This document shows positions 34,877 to 44,225 of a DNA stretch of 64,000 nt, one piece after another. Location of the stretch: assembly GCF_015351765.1 (NCBI RefSeq), contig NZ_JADKQA010000003.1, positions 163,203-227,202 of the forward strand, given 5' to 3'. Under the pieces are notes generated by a model. It had not been told where the DNA came from and ran no database searches. It was given only the letters and a program-made list of their open reading frames with translations. The first letter of the stretch is position 1. The number at the start of each line of letters is the position of its first letter. Source of the DNA: Clostridium vitabionis (lineage in GTDB: Bacteria > Bacillota > Clostridia > Lachnospirales > Lachnospiraceae). Made by a program: the position numbers and the translations under genes.

Positions 34877-34963
34877 GTAATGAATAAAATAGCGCCGGAC
34901 CGCTCAGCAGGCGGGATTTCATGAGGCGGAAAGCATTTTCCCCGGGAAAGAGAGGACAGACTA

Positions 34964-35848
34964 ATGAAAAAAATGATTTCTCTGGCACTTTGTGCAGCCA
35001 TGGCAGCATCCCTTGCGGCCTGCGGTTCTTCCAGCAGCTCCAGCACAACGGCAGCGGCCACCGAGGCAGCGTCCAAGGTAGAGACGACGGCAGCGGCATC
35101 CAAGGAAGAGAGCACGGAGGCAGCGTCCAAGGCTGCGGCGGCTGAGGATCTGACAGCGAACAGCGCGGACTGGAAGCTGGCCGAGGCGGGCAAGCTTCAC
35201 ATGGCAACCAACGCGGCGTTCCCTCCGTATGAGTCCACCACCGACAATGGCGGCTACGAGGGCATCGATGTGGAGATTGCGACCGCGATCGCGGACAAGC
35301 TCGGACTTGAGCTGGCTGTCGACGATATGGATTTCTCCTCGGTCATCACCTCCGTTGCATCCGGCAAGTCCGACATTGCGATGGCCGGCCTGACCGTCAA
35401 TGAGGAGAGAAAGCAGAACCTGGATTTTACTGACAGCTATCAGAACGCTGTCCAGTCCATCATTGTCAAGGACGATTCCGAGATCAAGACGGCTGACGAC
35501 CTTGGAAATGCCAATGCCATCGGCTGCCAGGAGGGCACGACCGGATATATCTACTGCTCGGATTCCTACGGGGATAAGGCCATCGCCTATCAGGACGGCG
35601 CCACGGCAGTACAGGCTCTCGTCCAGGGCAAGGTTGACGCGGTTGTCATCGACAATGAGCCGGCCAAGGCTTATGTGGCGGCTAACCAGGGCCTGAAGAT
35701 CCTGGATACCCCGTTCGAGGATGAGGATTATGCGATCGGCGTTGCGAAGGGCAATACAGAACTTCTCAAGTCTGTGAACGGCGCCCTCGAGCAGCTCCAG
35801 CAGGATGGAACCGTAAAGAAGATTGTTGACAAGTACATCACGGAGTAA
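34964..35848 (+). CDS. Polar amino-acid ABC transporter substrate-binding lipoprotein
   Basis: 294 residues. Signal peptide with lipobox SLAACGSS (Cys ~20), a Ser/Ala/Glu-rich tether to about residue 62, then a family 3 solute-binding domain: MATNAAFPPYE, GIDVEIATAIADKLG, DMDFSSVITSVASGKSDIA, GLTVNEERKQNLDFTDSY. Binds a polar or charged amino acid (cystine, arginine and glutamine relatives share these motifs); the ligand is not decided. AGAGAG/ACAGAC precede the ATG. First gene of a three-gene ABC operon. Confidence 0.93.
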   Translation: MKKMISLALCAAMAASLAACGSSSSSSTTAAATEAASKVETTAAASKEESTEAASKAAAAEDLTANSADWKLAEAGKLHMATNAAFPPYESTTDNGGYEGIDVEIATAIADKLGLELAVDDMDFSSVITSVASGKSDIAMAGLTVNEERKQNLDFTDSYQNAVQSIIVKDDSEIKTADDLGNANAIGCQEGTTGYIYCSDSYGDKAIAYQDGATAVQALVQGKVDAVVIDNEPAKAYVAANQGLKILDTPFEDEDYAIGVAKGNTELLKSVNGALEQLQQDGTVKKIVDKYITE

Positions 35849-35985
35849 TCGGCGGAAGAAGATCTTCGCCTGTCCGTCAGGAGCCGCAGGGCGCAGCTGG
35901 GACTGTGCCCTGCGGCTCAAACCGGTTTATCGCCGGTTCCCCTTCCGGGAACGGCGGGACGGGAAAGTGGAGGGAGGAACAAAGT

Positions 35986-36702
35986 TTGAGCGGATTTTTC
36001 AGTCGTTTGTCGGACCAGTTTGTGATGAGCTTCATCACAAACAACCGCTGGCAGCTTTACATCAAGGGCCTGGGGACATCGCTTCTGATCACCATCGGCG
36101 CCCTGGCTCTGGGCATTGTGCTCGGCGTCCTCGTGGCCGTCGTCAGGACCGGCCATGACCAGCAGAAGGGAAAGCACAGCGGCGGCCTGTCCGTGGCCAA
36201 CACCATCTGCAAGGTCTATACCACCGTGATCCGCGGAACCCCGATGATGGTCCAGCTGCTGATCATGAACTTTGTCATCTTTGCCTCCAGCAAGAATCTC
36301 TACCTGACCGCGGTTCTGGCTCTGGGCATCAACTCCGGCGCTTATGTGTCTGAGATTATCCGCGGCGGCATCATGTCGATCGATCCCGGCCAGATGGAGG
36401 CAGGACGCTCGCTGGGCATGAACTACGCGACGGTCATGAAGGAGATCATTATCCCCCAGGCCATCAAGAATATTCTCCCGGCGCTGGGCAACGAGCTGAT
36501 CACCCTGTTCAAGGATACCTCCCTCGTCTCGGTCATCGGCTTGGGCGAGCTGACCAAGGTTGCCCGCGATATCCAGGCGCGCACCTACCAGCCGATGATG
36601 CCGTACCTCGGCATCGCGGCGATGTACCTGATCATCTGCATTATCCTGACCTGGCTGCAGGGCATTCTGGAGAGGAGGATGCGTCAAAGTGAGCGGAGAT
36701 AA
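35986..36702 (+). CDS. Amino-acid ABC transporter permease
   Basis: 238 residues from TTG 35986 (GGGAGG 8-9 nt upstream). HisM/GlnP type: N-terminal [39 protein letters not shown] and the EAA loop [27 protein letters not shown] in two pieces. About five membrane helices. Forms the channel with the ATPase that overlaps it by 14 nt. The TTG start is weak and may lower permease output relative to the binding protein. Confidence 0.92.
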   Translation: MSGFFSRLSDQFVMSFITNNRWQLYIKGLGTSLLITIGALALGIVLGVLVAVVRTGHDQQKGKHSGGLSVANTICKVYTTVIRGTPMMVQLLIMNFVIFASSKNLYLTAVLALGINSGAYVSEIIRGGIMSIDPGQMEAGRSLGMNYATVMKEIIIPQAIKNILPALGNELITLFKDTSLVSVIGLGELTKVARDIQARTYQPMMPYLGIAAMYLIICIILTWLQGILERRMRQSERR

Positions 36703-37447
36703 CACGGCGGTAAAGAAGGAAAACCTGATCCAGATCGATCATCTGGTCAAGACATTTGGGGACAATACGGTTCTCAGGGATGTTTCCACCTACATTAAAA
36801 ACGGGGAGAAGGTCGTGATCATCGGGCCGTCCGGCTCCGGAAAATCCACGCTTCTCCGCTGCATGAACCTGCTGGAGTCGCCGACCTCTGGCCATATTTA
36901 TTTTGACGGGGAGGAGCTCCGGGAGGACAATGCCGACATCAATGTCATCCGTCAGAAGATGGGCATGGTCTTCCAGCACTTCAACCTGTTCCCGAATATG
37001 ACGGTGCGCAGGAACATCACCCTGGCGCCGGTGCGTACCGGGAAAATGAAGCAGGCAGAGGCGGATGAGGAGTGTATGAAGCTTCTTCACCGCGTCGGTC
37101 TCGAGGACAAGGCGGACGCCTATCCGGCATCCCTCTCCGGCGGACAGAAGCAGAGAATCGCGATTGTCCGTGCCCTGGCCATGCACCCGAAGCTGATGCT
37201 CTTTGATGAACCCACGTCGGCGCTCGACCCGGAGATGGTCGGCGAGGTGCTCCAGGTCATGAAGGAGCTGGCAGAGGAAGGCATGACGATGGCTGTGGTT
37301 ACCCACGAGATGGGATTTGCCCGCGAGGTCGCGGATCGTGTGCTCTTCGTCGCGGATGGCATCATCATGGAGGAGGGCACTCCGCAGCAGATTTTCGGCA
37401 ATCCGCAGAGCCCGCGTCTTCGGGACTTCCTTTCCAAGGTTCTCTGA
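36689..37447 (+). CDS. Amino-acid ABC transporter ATP-binding protein
   Basis: 252 residues, GTG start. Walker [11 protein letters not shown]-loop [13 protein letters not shown], signature [15 protein letters not shown], Walker [21 protein letters not shown] and H-loop [16 protein letters not shown], the typical GlnQ/HisP pattern. GGAGG lies ~10 nt upstream inside the permease gene; the overlap couples translation. Confidence 0.96.
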   Translation: MSGDNTAVKKENLIQIDHLVKTFGDNTVLRDVSTYIKNGEKVVIIGPSGSGKSTLLRCMNLLESPTSGHIYFDGEELREDNADINVIRQKMGMVFQHFNLFPNMTVRRNITLAPVRTGKMKQAEADEECMKLLHRVGLEDKADAYPASLSGGQKQRIAIVRALAMHPKLMLFDEPTSALDPEMVGEVLQVMKELAEEGMTMAVVTHEMGFAREVADRVLFVADGIIMEEGTPQQIFGNPQSPRLRDFLSKVL

Positions 37448-37484
37448 TGTATACTGACTTCAGGGATATTTTCTGACGATTCAT

Positions 37485-37531
37485 CCCCCGGAAATCCGCG
37501 ATAGAACGACAGCGGATTCGGGGGTGTTTTT
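37485..37531 (+). terminator. Terminator of the amino-acid ABC operon
   Basis: CCCCCGgaaATCCGC (37485-37499) pairs with GCGGATtCGGGGG (37512-37524), followed by TGTTTTTG. Confidence 0.85.
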
Positions 37532-37572
37532 GTCTGCGGAGCCCGGGAAACTCCGCGGGAAAGGAGAGGGTT

Positions 37573-38403
37573 ATGCAGATCAGGAAAATTTATGCGGTTT
37601 ATTTCAGCCCGGTGGGAAGTACCGGGAAAGTCACAGAGGCGGTAGCCGGGGTGATCGCCGGAAAACTCGGCATTCCGGCGGAAACGATCGATTTCACCCT
37701 GCCGGAAAATCGCGGCGGGGGCTGGACCTTTGACCGCGACGAGCTGGTGGTCTTCGGAACGCCCACGTACGCGGGGCGCGTGCCAAACAAGGCGCTGCCG
37801 TTTGTCCAGGACTTATTCCATGGGGATCAGACACCGGCGATTCCGGTGGTCACCTTCGGCAACCGCAATTTCGACAGCTCGCTGACCGAACTAAAGGATG
37901 AGCTGGAGAAGAACAGATTCTGCCCGTTCGCGGCGGGCGCATTTGCCGCAAGGCATGTCTTCTCGCAGACAATCGCCGCGGGGCGGCCGGACGCGAAGGA
38001 CATGGAGATCCTTCATGCCTTCGCGGAAAAAGCGGCGGCGAAGCTTTTGGCGGCACAGGATGCCGACGCGCTGACCCGACCGGTGATCCGGGGCGGGGAG
38101 CCGGTTGCGCCCTACTATGTGCCGAAGGGGCTGGACGGCCAGCCGGCGAAATTCCTGAAAGCGAAGCCGAAGACCGATCCGGATCTCTGCGACGGCTGCG
38201 GCACCTGCGCGGAAGCCTGTCCGATGGGCTCGATCAGCCGGGAAAATACGGCTGAGGTCACCGGCATCTGCATCAAGTGCCAGGCCTGCGTCCGCCTCTG
38301 TCCGAAGGGGGCGAAATATTTCGACGATCCGGCCTTCCTGTCCCATGTGGCCATGCTGGAAAAGAATTTCCAGCGGAGGGCCGAGCCGGAGACGTTCCTG
38401 TAA
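37573..38403 (+). CDS. EFR1-family flavodoxin-ferredoxin fusion protein
   Basis: 276 residues. The N-terminal flavodoxin-like half begins YAVYFSPVGSTGKVTEAV (FMN phosphate loop) and has GTPTYAGRVPNKALP. The C-terminal half carries two 4Fe-4S clusters: CDGCGTCAEACPMGSI and CIKCQACVRLCPKGA. Such proteins shuttle electrons in anaerobes; partners are unknown. GGAGAGG is upstream. No operon partner; it follows a terminator and precedes tRNA-Ser. Confidence 0.9.
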   Translation: MQIRKIYAVYFSPVGSTGKVTEAVAGVIAGKLGIPAETIDFTLPENRGGGWTFDRDELVVFGTPTYAGRVPNKALPFVQDLFHGDQTPAIPVVTFGNRNFDSSLTELKDELEKNRFCPFAAGAFAARHVFSQTIAAGRPDAKDMEILHAFAEKAAAKLLAAQDADALTRPVIRGGEPVAPYYVPKGLDGQPAKFLKAKPKTDPDLCDGCGTCAEACPMGSISRENTAEVTGICIKCQACVRLCPKGAKYFDDPAFLSHVAMLEKNFQRRAEPETFL

Positions 38404-38441
38404 AAGATGTCCCGCCGGGAAGCCGCTGCCGGCTGCTGCGA

Positions 38442-38521
38442 AGCCGCAGAATCCCCGCTTCCGCGAGCTCACGGTGACTGGAATTCTGCGGCTGCGCGGT
38501 GAAAATTCTGCGGCTGCGCGG
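38442..38521. repeat. Short direct and inverted repeats before tRNA-Ser
   Basis: AATTCTGCGGCTGCGCGG occurs twice in tandem (38482-38499 and 38504-38521, 22-nt period), and AGCCGCAGAAT at 38442-38452 is inverted to them, so a U-less hairpin can form after the EFR1 gene. Confidence 0.5.
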
Positions 38522-38524
38522 ACA

Positions 38525-38554
38525 TTGACACGGCGGTTTGAAATATGCTATATT
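38525..38554 (+). promoter_or_regulatory. tRNA-Ser promoter
   Basis: TTGACA (38525-38530), 18 nt, TATATT (38549-38554). Confidence 0.75.
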
Positions 38555-38569
38555 AGACCTTGTTTCTGG

Positions 38570-38657
38570 GGAGTCGTAGCGAAGAGGCCGTAACGCGGCG
38601 CACTCGAAATGCGTTTATCTCGCAAGAGGTACAAGGGTTCGAATCCCTTCGACTCCG
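38570..38657 (+). tRNA. tRNA-Ser(CGA)
   Basis: 88 nt with a long variable arm, as for Ser. Acceptor GGAGTCG pairs with CGACTCC, discriminator G; anticodon loop CTCGAAA gives CGA, reading UCG; T-arm AAGGGTTCGAATCCCTT. CCA is not encoded. Confidence 0.95.
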
Positions 38658-38664
38658 CTCACAG

Positions 38665-38709
38665 GAAAAGCCTGTAATCACGCGAAAATGGCGTGGTTGC
38701 GGGCTTTTC
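38665..38709 (+). terminator. tRNA-Ser terminator
   Basis: GAAAAGCC (38665-38672) pairs with GGCTTTTC (38702-38709), with an inner CACGC/GCGTG stem. Confidence 0.8.
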
Positions 38710-38836
38710 TGCGTATCTGAAACCGGCTTGGCCAAACCGGCTTTGCAGATATTTTACTTTTCTCTCCTATCGGATTTTACATGCGCAAGGTATAAATGAT
38801 TTTGTAAGTTTCGCAAAAGGAGGGAAAATAAAAAAT

Positions 38837-40216
38837 ATGAGAAAAATTCTGAACAAGGGAATGGCACTGGCTGCTGCGTGCGCTATGGTCCTCGGCGGCT
38901 GCGGATCTTCTGCCCAGGGTACAGGAACCGCTGCGGGCACGACCGCGGCATCTTCCGCGGCGGGGACTGCTGCATCCGGTGAGAGCACCGGCACTTCCGG
39001 CAATAAGACCGTGATTGAATACTGGCACTGCAATGCAGAAACTCAGGGCGGAAATACGGTCGAAGAGCTGGTAAAAAAATTCAATGAATCGAATGATCAC
39101 ATCGAGGTTGTCGCCCGCTACAACCCGGATATGTATAAAGGCCTCATGCAGAATCTGCAGGCCGAGGAAGCGGCCGGCAATACACCGGCGCTCGTCCAGA
39201 TCGGGTGGGCATTTGTCGATTATTTTTCTAACAATTTCAACTATACTTCCCCACAGGACGCGATCGACAAGTTCGACAAGGCTGACCCGGACTTTCTCAC
39301 GGACAATTTTCTGCCGAATATTCTTGACCTCGCGGTAAACAGCGACGGCAAGCAGGTCGGCATCCCGTACTCGCTGAGCACTCCGGTGCTCTATATTAAC
39401 ACGGATCTCCTCAAGGAAGCGGGCATTGACGATCCGAACCTTACAACTTGGGATCAGGTTTACGAGGCGGCAGAGGCAGTCAAGAGCAAGACCGGCAAAT
39501 ACGGCCTCTACGTTCAGGAACCGGCGGATTTCTGGGCACAGCAGGCGCTCATCGAGAGCAACGGCGGGCAGCTTCTCACACACAACAGTGACGGCAGCTA
39601 TGAGGCAACCTTCGCTTCTCCGGCGGGAATCGAGGCTATGCAGCGCAATGCGGATGCGGTCGCGGATGGCTCGGCGCTTCATATCAGCTGGGAGGAAGGT
39701 GCGCAGAGCTTTGTGGATGGCAACTGTGCGATGCTGTATACCACGATCGCCCGCAGGGCTTATGTTCAGGAAAATGCGAAGTTCAACGCGATTTCTGTAA
39801 AGTCACCGGTCTATGGGGACAAGCCAAGAAAGGTTCCGGCGGGTGGATGCTTCCTGGCTATAACGGCGCAGGACGATGACCAGATCGCCGCGGCATGGGA
39901 ATTTGAGAAATATCTTTACAGCATCGAGTCCATGGCAGCCTGGACAATCGGGACCGGCTATGTTCCCCCGAGAAAAGATGTTGCGGACGCGGAGAATGGC
40001 CTCAAGTCCTTCCTTGCGGAAAATACGATGATGACCCCGGCTCTCGAGCAGATGAGCGACGTGGTAAAGTGGACGGCATGGCCGGGCGATGCGGGACTGA
40101 CCGCTGAGCAGGCGCTCCTTGATATGCGGGATCAGATTCTCGGCGGGCAGGAGACGGCGGAAGCCGGCATGAAGGCTGCGCAGGATCAGATCAACGCGGT
40201 TTTGAAGGCACAGTAA
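38837..40216 (+). CDS. Carbohydrate ABC transporter substrate-binding lipoprotein (UgpB-like)
   Basis: 459 residues. Signal peptide with lipobox VLGGCGSS, a Gly/Ala/Ser/Thr tether (to ~60), then a family 1 solute-binding domain: IEYWHCNAETQGGNTVEELVKKFNES, in the usual style WH..G...L..L...FN, with VGIPYSLSTPVLYIN and LTTWDQV. The W-H-x-x start and the IPY-S-STP block resemble glycerol-3-phosphate binding proteins (UgpB). The ligand is not certain. AGGAGG lies 13 nt upstream, a rather long spacing, and no better in-frame start exists. Confidence 0.9.
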   Translation: MRKILNKGMALAAACAMVLGGCGSSAQGTGTAAGTTAASSAAGTAASGESTGTSGNKTVIEYWHCNAETQGGNTVEELVKKFNESNDHIEVVARYNPDMYKGLMQNLQAEEAAGNTPALVQIGWAFVDYFSNNFNYTSPQDAIDKFDKADPDFLTDNFLPNILDLAVNSDGKQVGIPYSLSTPVLYINTDLLKEAGIDDPNLTTWDQVYEAAEAVKSKTGKYGLYVQEPADFWAQQALIESNGGQLLTHNSDGSYEATFASPAGIEAMQRNADAVADGSALHISWEEGAQSFVDGNCAMLYTTIARRAYVQENAKFNAISVKSPVYGDKPRKVPAGGCFLAITAQDDDQIAAAWEFEKYLYSIESMAAWTIGTGYVPPRKDVADAENGLKSFLAENTMMTPALEQMSDVVKWTAWPGDAGLTAEQALLDMRDQILGGQETAEAGMKAAQDQINAVLKAQ

Positions 40217-40308
40217 CCCAGGGCGGAACGGAAAACGGCTTAAATCGGGGGGATTGCCGGCAGGGCGGTTCCTCCGATTCTTCCATCCTATTCAAGAGGC
40301 TATTTACC

Positions 40309-41187
40309 ATGAAAAAACAAAACATTCTGGGCTATCTGTTTCTTGTCCCGTCGCTGATCGTTTTTGCTGTCTTCATGTTCTGGCCGATGGCGTACACATT
40401 TTACCTCAGTTTTTTCGACTGGAATCTGATCAGCCCAAATAAGAAATTCGTCGGCATTGCCAATTATGTGCGCTTCTTCACGGATCCGCTGACCTGGAAA
40501 ATCATGAGGAATACAGCACTCTACATCGTGATTCTCCTCGTCATGAATCTCGTGCTCCCGTATATTCTTTCTTTCATCCTCTCGGTGGTCATCCGGAAGG
40601 GAAAGGGTTTCTACAAGGCCGCATTTTTTCTTCCGAGTGTGATTTCACTGGTCGTCGGCTCCATCCTCTATACCTGGATCCTGAATCCGGTTTCCGGTCC
40701 CGTAGCCATTCTCCTGCGGCCCTTCGGGATCACGATTCCGATCTGGTCGAAGACGGATGGCTGGGTGATTGCCGTTCTCTGCATCATCACGACCTGGAAG
40801 GCATTCGGCTATAATTTCATTGTCATCCTTGGCGGTATCTCCGGCGTCTCGAAGGAGGTCATCGAGGTGGCGAGGCTTGACGGTATCTCGACGTTCTGCA
40901 TTTTTAAGGACATCATCGTCCCGATGAGCTCCGCGACCGGCATTTACGTCCTGATCACGACAATCGTCCAGGGCCTCCAGTATGTTTATACGCCGATCAA
41001 GGTCATCACGCAGGGCGGGCCGAACTATGCGAGTTCCAATCTGATTTACATGTCCTACCATTATGGCTTTACGCTCTATCAGACCGGCATGAGTTCTGCT
41101 TCGGCGGTGGTCACGATATGCATTTTCCTGATTCTTCTGATTCTCGAATTCCGGTTCGTCGAGAAGGGAGTTTACTATGAAAATTAA
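40309..41187 (+). CDS. Carbohydrate ABC transporter permease 1 (UgpA/MalF-like)
   Basis: 292 residues, six membrane helices. N-terminal GYLFLVPSLIVFAVFMFWP, then YKAAFFLPSVIS and the EAA loop EVIEVARLDGIS..FKDIIVP. The ATG lies 92 nt after the binding protein, with a weak ribosome site (AGAGGC). Its end overlaps the next permease by 11 nt. Confidence 0.93.
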   Translation: MKKQNILGYLFLVPSLIVFAVFMFWPMAYTFYLSFFDWNLISPNKKFVGIANYVRFFTDPLTWKIMRNTALYIVILLVMNLVLPYILSFILSVVIRKGKGFYKAAFFLPSVISLVVGSILYTWILNPVSGPVAILLRPFGITIPIWSKTDGWVIAVLCIITTWKAFGYNFIVILGGISGVSKEVIEVARLDGISTFCIFKDIIVPMSSATGIYVLITTIVQGLQYVYTPIKVITQGGPNYASSNLIYMSYHYGFTLYQTGMSSASAVVTICIFLILLILEFRFVEKGVYYEN

Positions 41188-42013
41188 AGAGAATGGGAAA
41201 GATTCGCAGATTCTCTGGCACATTCTGCTGGCTGCCTGGGTGTGTCTCACACTGTTTCCGATCGTATTTGCCGTGTGCAATTCCTTCAAGACGAACTCGG
41301 AGGCGATCAACTCCGTCATGCGTCTCATCCCGGAACACCCTACGGTGGAGAATTACCTCAGCGTCTTCCAGAAGCTCCCGTTTTTCCGGATCGTCATGAA
41401 CACCTTCATTATCGCGGTTGTTGTGACCGGCCTGAAAACCGTGACCAGCCTGCTTGCGGCTTACGCATTTGTCTATTTTGATTTCCAGGGGAAGAGCGTG
41501 CTCTATTTCGCAATGCTCATGACGCTTTTTATCCCGTTTACCGTGACCATGATCCCCAATTACCTGCTGATTTCCCGGATTGGTTATTCTGATCATATCG
41601 TCGGCGTCATGCTGCCCCAGCTCGCGGATGTCCTCGGCATCTTTATGCTGCGGCAGGCGATGCGTGGGATCAACCGGTCACTTATTGAGGCGGCAAAGCT
41701 GGACAGCATCGGCGATATCAAAATCATGACCGATATTGTGATCCCGCTTGTCCGCCCGGCGCTCGTCTCCACCGGAATCATTTTTTTCATCAATTCGTGG
41801 AACGAGTATGTGTGGCCGGTGCTGATCCTGAAGAGCAAGCAGAATTTTACACTCTCTCTGGCGCTCCAGATGTTCATCAGTGCCGAGGGCGGAACCAATT
41901 TCGCGATGGCGATGGCGGTCTCCGTGATGACGATGATTATTCCGCTCACCCTGTATCTGTTCTTCCAGCGGTATATCATCAACACATTTGTCATGTCGGG
42001 TATCAAAGGGTAA
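41177..42013 (+). CDS. Carbohydrate ABC transporter permease 2 (UgpE/MalG-like)
   Basis: 278 residues, six membrane helices. YAFVYFDFQGK, FIPFTVTMIPNYLL and the EAA loop IEAAKLDSIGDIKIMTDIVIPLVRPA-type segment are present, plus FFINSWNEYVWPVL. Starts inside the end of permease 1, so the two subunits are translationally coupled. Confidence 0.93.
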   Translation: MKIKENGKDSQILWHILLAAWVCLTLFPIVFAVCNSFKTNSEAINSVMRLIPEHPTVENYLSVFQKLPFFRIVMNTFIIAVVVTGLKTVTSLLAAYAFVYFDFQGKSVLYFAMLMTLFIPFTVTMIPNYLLISRIGYSDHIVGVMLPQLADVLGIFMLRQAMRGINRSLIEAAKLDSIGDIKIMTDIVIPLVRPALVSTGIIFFINSWNEYVWPVLILKSKQNFTLSLALQMFISAEGGTNFAMAMAVSVMTMIIPLTLYLFFQRYIINTFVMSGIKG

Positions 42014-42023
42014 GGAGTGTCCT

Positions 42024-43178
42024 ATGCAGTCGGAAAATGCAAATTCTATTGTTTTTGAGCATGTCGGCAAACGTTACAACAAGACCGAAGCCATCCGTGA
42101 TTTCCATCTCACGATCAGCGGCGGCGAGCGGGTGATCCTGCTTGGCCCATCGGGATGCGGGAAATCGACGCTTCTGCGGATGATCGCAGGGCTTGAGGAG
42201 ATCACCTCCGGAACGATCTCGATGGCCGGAAAGCCGGTCAACCATGTGCCGTGCGGGGAGCGCGGCGTCGCCATGGTATTTCAGAACTACGCGCTCTATC
42301 CGCACATGACGGTGGCGGAGAATATCACCTATGGCCTCCGCGCGCACCACGTGGAAAAAGAGGAGATTGCGTCACGTCTTGCTGAGACGCTAGACATGCT
42401 GCAGCTTACGCCCTATGCGAAACGCCTTCCGAAGGAACTCTCCGGAGGACAGCGCCAGCGTGTGGCGCTCGCCCGGGCAGTGATCAAGCGCTCGCCGTAT
42501 TTCCTGCTCGACGAGCCGCTCTCCAATCTTGATGCGCAGCTCCGCCTTCATGCGCGGAAGGAACTGGTGAAGATTCATGAGCAGTATCATCAGACATTTA
42601 TCTATGTCACGCACGACCAGATCGAGGCAATGACGATCGGGCAGAAAATTGTCCTCCTGAAGGACGGCGAAGTTCAGATGGCGGACACGCCTGCGATGAT
42701 CTACAGCCGGCCGGCCAATGTATTTACCGCAAAATTCATCGGCTCTCCATCGATGAACATTATTGATGCCGACTATGCGGACGGACAGCTTCACATCGGC
42801 AGCCAGACATTCCGGCTTCCGGAGATGTGGCGGAGGCAGGCGGACCAGGCAAAAGATCCGGAGCTCTATCTCGGCATCCGCCCGGAGCATCTCGTGTTTT
42901 CGGATGAACCTCTGGATCATGCGATTGAGGGCACGGTAAAGTACGAGGAGTATTATGGCAACCGCTATGGCGTCTATCTGGACGTGAATGGGATGGAGAT
43001 GATCGCGCTGCGGGACGGAGATCTCCCGGAAAACGGGGATAAGGTATTCCTGCGGCTGGATCCGGATAAGATCCACCTTTTTCGCCGGACGGACGGAACC
43101 TCGATTGGATATCCGGCGGAAATCCCGCCGGCCGGCAGCCCGCTGCGGGAGGAAACAGACGGAAATGGGGCAGAATAA
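42024..43178 (+). CDS. Carbohydrate ABC transporter ATP-binding protein (UgpC/MsmK-like)
   Basis: 384 residues. Walker A GPSGCGKST, MVFQNYALYPHMTV, signature LSGGQRQRVALARAV, Walker B YFLLDEPLSNLDAQLR, H-loop YVTHDQIEAMTIGQK; C-terminal TOBE-type regulatory domain (~240-384) with YLGIRPEHL. AAGGAG lies 8 nt before ATG 42024; codons upstream in frame lie within permease 2. Having a dedicated ATPase in the operon, not a shared MsmX, is as in ugp operons. Confidence 0.95.
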   Translation: MQSENANSIVFEHVGKRYNKTEAIRDFHLTISGGERVILLGPSGCGKSTLLRMIAGLEEITSGTISMAGKPVNHVPCGERGVAMVFQNYALYPHMTVAENITYGLRAHHVEKEEIASRLAETLDMLQLTPYAKRLPKELSGGQRQRVALARAVIKRSPYFLLDEPLSNLDAQLRLHARKELVKIHEQYHQTFIYVTHDQIEAMTIGQKIVLLKDGEVQMADTPAMIYSRPANVFTAKFIGSPSMNIIDADYADGQLHIGSQTFRLPEMWRRQADQAKDPELYLGIRPEHLVFSDEPLDHAIEGTVKYEEYYGNRYGVYLDVNGMEMIALRDGDLPENGDKVFLRLDPDKIHLFRRTDGTSIGYPAEIPPAGSPLREETDGNGAE

Positions 43179-43211
43179 GAGGCCGGGCGTGCCGGCCGGG
43201 AGGCAAATGCG

Positions 43212-44006
43212 ATGACTCTTTTCTTCAGTACCAATGCGGTTCCCTGCAGAATTTTCGAGAAAATGTTTGACTATGTCGAGCCGTTTGACGGGAAGCTTGG
43301 CCTTGAGCTGTTCCCGGAATTTGACAAGCCGGAATATGAAGGGCTTGTCGAGAAGAATTTTGAGCGGATCCGCAGGTATCCGGTCAGCTTTCACGGGCCG
43401 TATTATGATTCGGATTTCTCCTGCCGGAAGGGGACGGAGGAATACCAGCGGAGCATCGGCTATCTCGAAAAGACGCTTGCCCTCGGAAAGCGCCTTCATT
43501 CGGCATATGTCGTATACCACCATAACAACCGCGCGTTTGCACCCGGCGAGCGGGACGGGATTCTTGCTAATGCACGGGAGAACTTTCCGGAAATCCGGGC
43601 TCTGTGCGAAAAGTACGGTGTGACACTCGCTGTCGAGAATGCGGGCGTGAAATTTCACAAAAACATGCTTCTCGACGAAGGGGAGTTCATCGAAGAGTGC
43701 CGCCGTCTTGATGCCCGTGTCCTGATCGATATTGGCCATGCCCATGCAAACGGATGGAACCTTCCGCATGTCATGGAAGCGCTCGGCAGCCGGATTATCT
43801 CGTATCACCTGCACAATAATGATGGCGTCCGGGATCTGCACCAGCGGATTTTCAACGGCACGCTGGATTTTCCAGAGTTTCTTAAGACTTGTGAACAACT
43901 CACGCCTGAGGCTGATCTTGTCCTGGAATACTGCCCGCAGGCAGCGGAAGATATCCGGGGCGTGCGGGAAGATGCACAGGATATTCTGGAGTTCCTGAAA
44001 AAATAA
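43212..44006 (+). CDS. Sugar-phosphate isomerase/epimerase-like TIM-barrel protein
   Basis: 264 residues of the AP-endonuclease-2/xylose-isomerase-like barrel. Probable metal ligands sit in SFHGPYYD, VVYHHNN, LAVENAGV (Glu), LIDIGHAHANG (Asp, His), YHLHNNDG and LEYCP (Glu). It is the last gene of the UgpBAEC-like operon (33 nt after the ATPase), where a glycerophosphodiesterase is often found in classical ugp operons. It may convert the imported compound; the substrate is unknown. GGGAGG upstream of ATG 43212. Confidence 0.85.
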   Translation: MTLFFSTNAVPCRIFEKMFDYVEPFDGKLGLELFPEFDKPEYEGLVEKNFERIRRYPVSFHGPYYDSDFSCRKGTEEYQRSIGYLEKTLALGKRLHSAYVVYHHNNRAFAPGERDGILANARENFPEIRALCEKYGVTLAVENAGVKFHKNMLLDEGEFIEECRRLDARVLIDIGHAHANGWNLPHVMEALGSRIISYHLHNNDGVRDLHQRIFNGTLDFPEFLKTCEQLTPEADLVLEYCPQAAEDIRGVREDAQDILEFLKK

Positions 44007-44029
44007 TCTATTGATCTGTTCGTACAAAA

Positions 44030-44078
44030 AAAAGAAGATTCTGATCAGGGCGGCGGACCCTGGCCAGAATCTTCTTTT
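44030..44078 (+). terminator. Terminator of the UgpBAEC-like operon
   Basis: AAAAGAAGATTCTG (44030-44043) pairs perfectly with CAGAATCTTCTTTT (44065-44078), with an inner CAGGG/CCCTG stem. Confidence 0.9.
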
Positions 44079-44225
44079 GCATGCCCGGTTATTCCTCGGA
44101 TGCCACGCAGTCATATAACGACCGGAGTATATCAGGAAAATTCGTCCAATTTGTGAATTTCCCCAAAAAAATCCCCGGATATGGTAGAGTGGAAGAGTAT
44201 TGGAAATGCGGCAGGGAGTGAGAAC

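Larger units (their letters stand above)
34599..34963. other. Divergent intergenic region before the amino-acid ABC operon
   Basis: 365 nt without a gene; the right half holds the promoter 34807-34834 and a palindromic operator 34859-34876. The left half (34600-34790) shows no recognisable feature. Confidence 0.5.
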
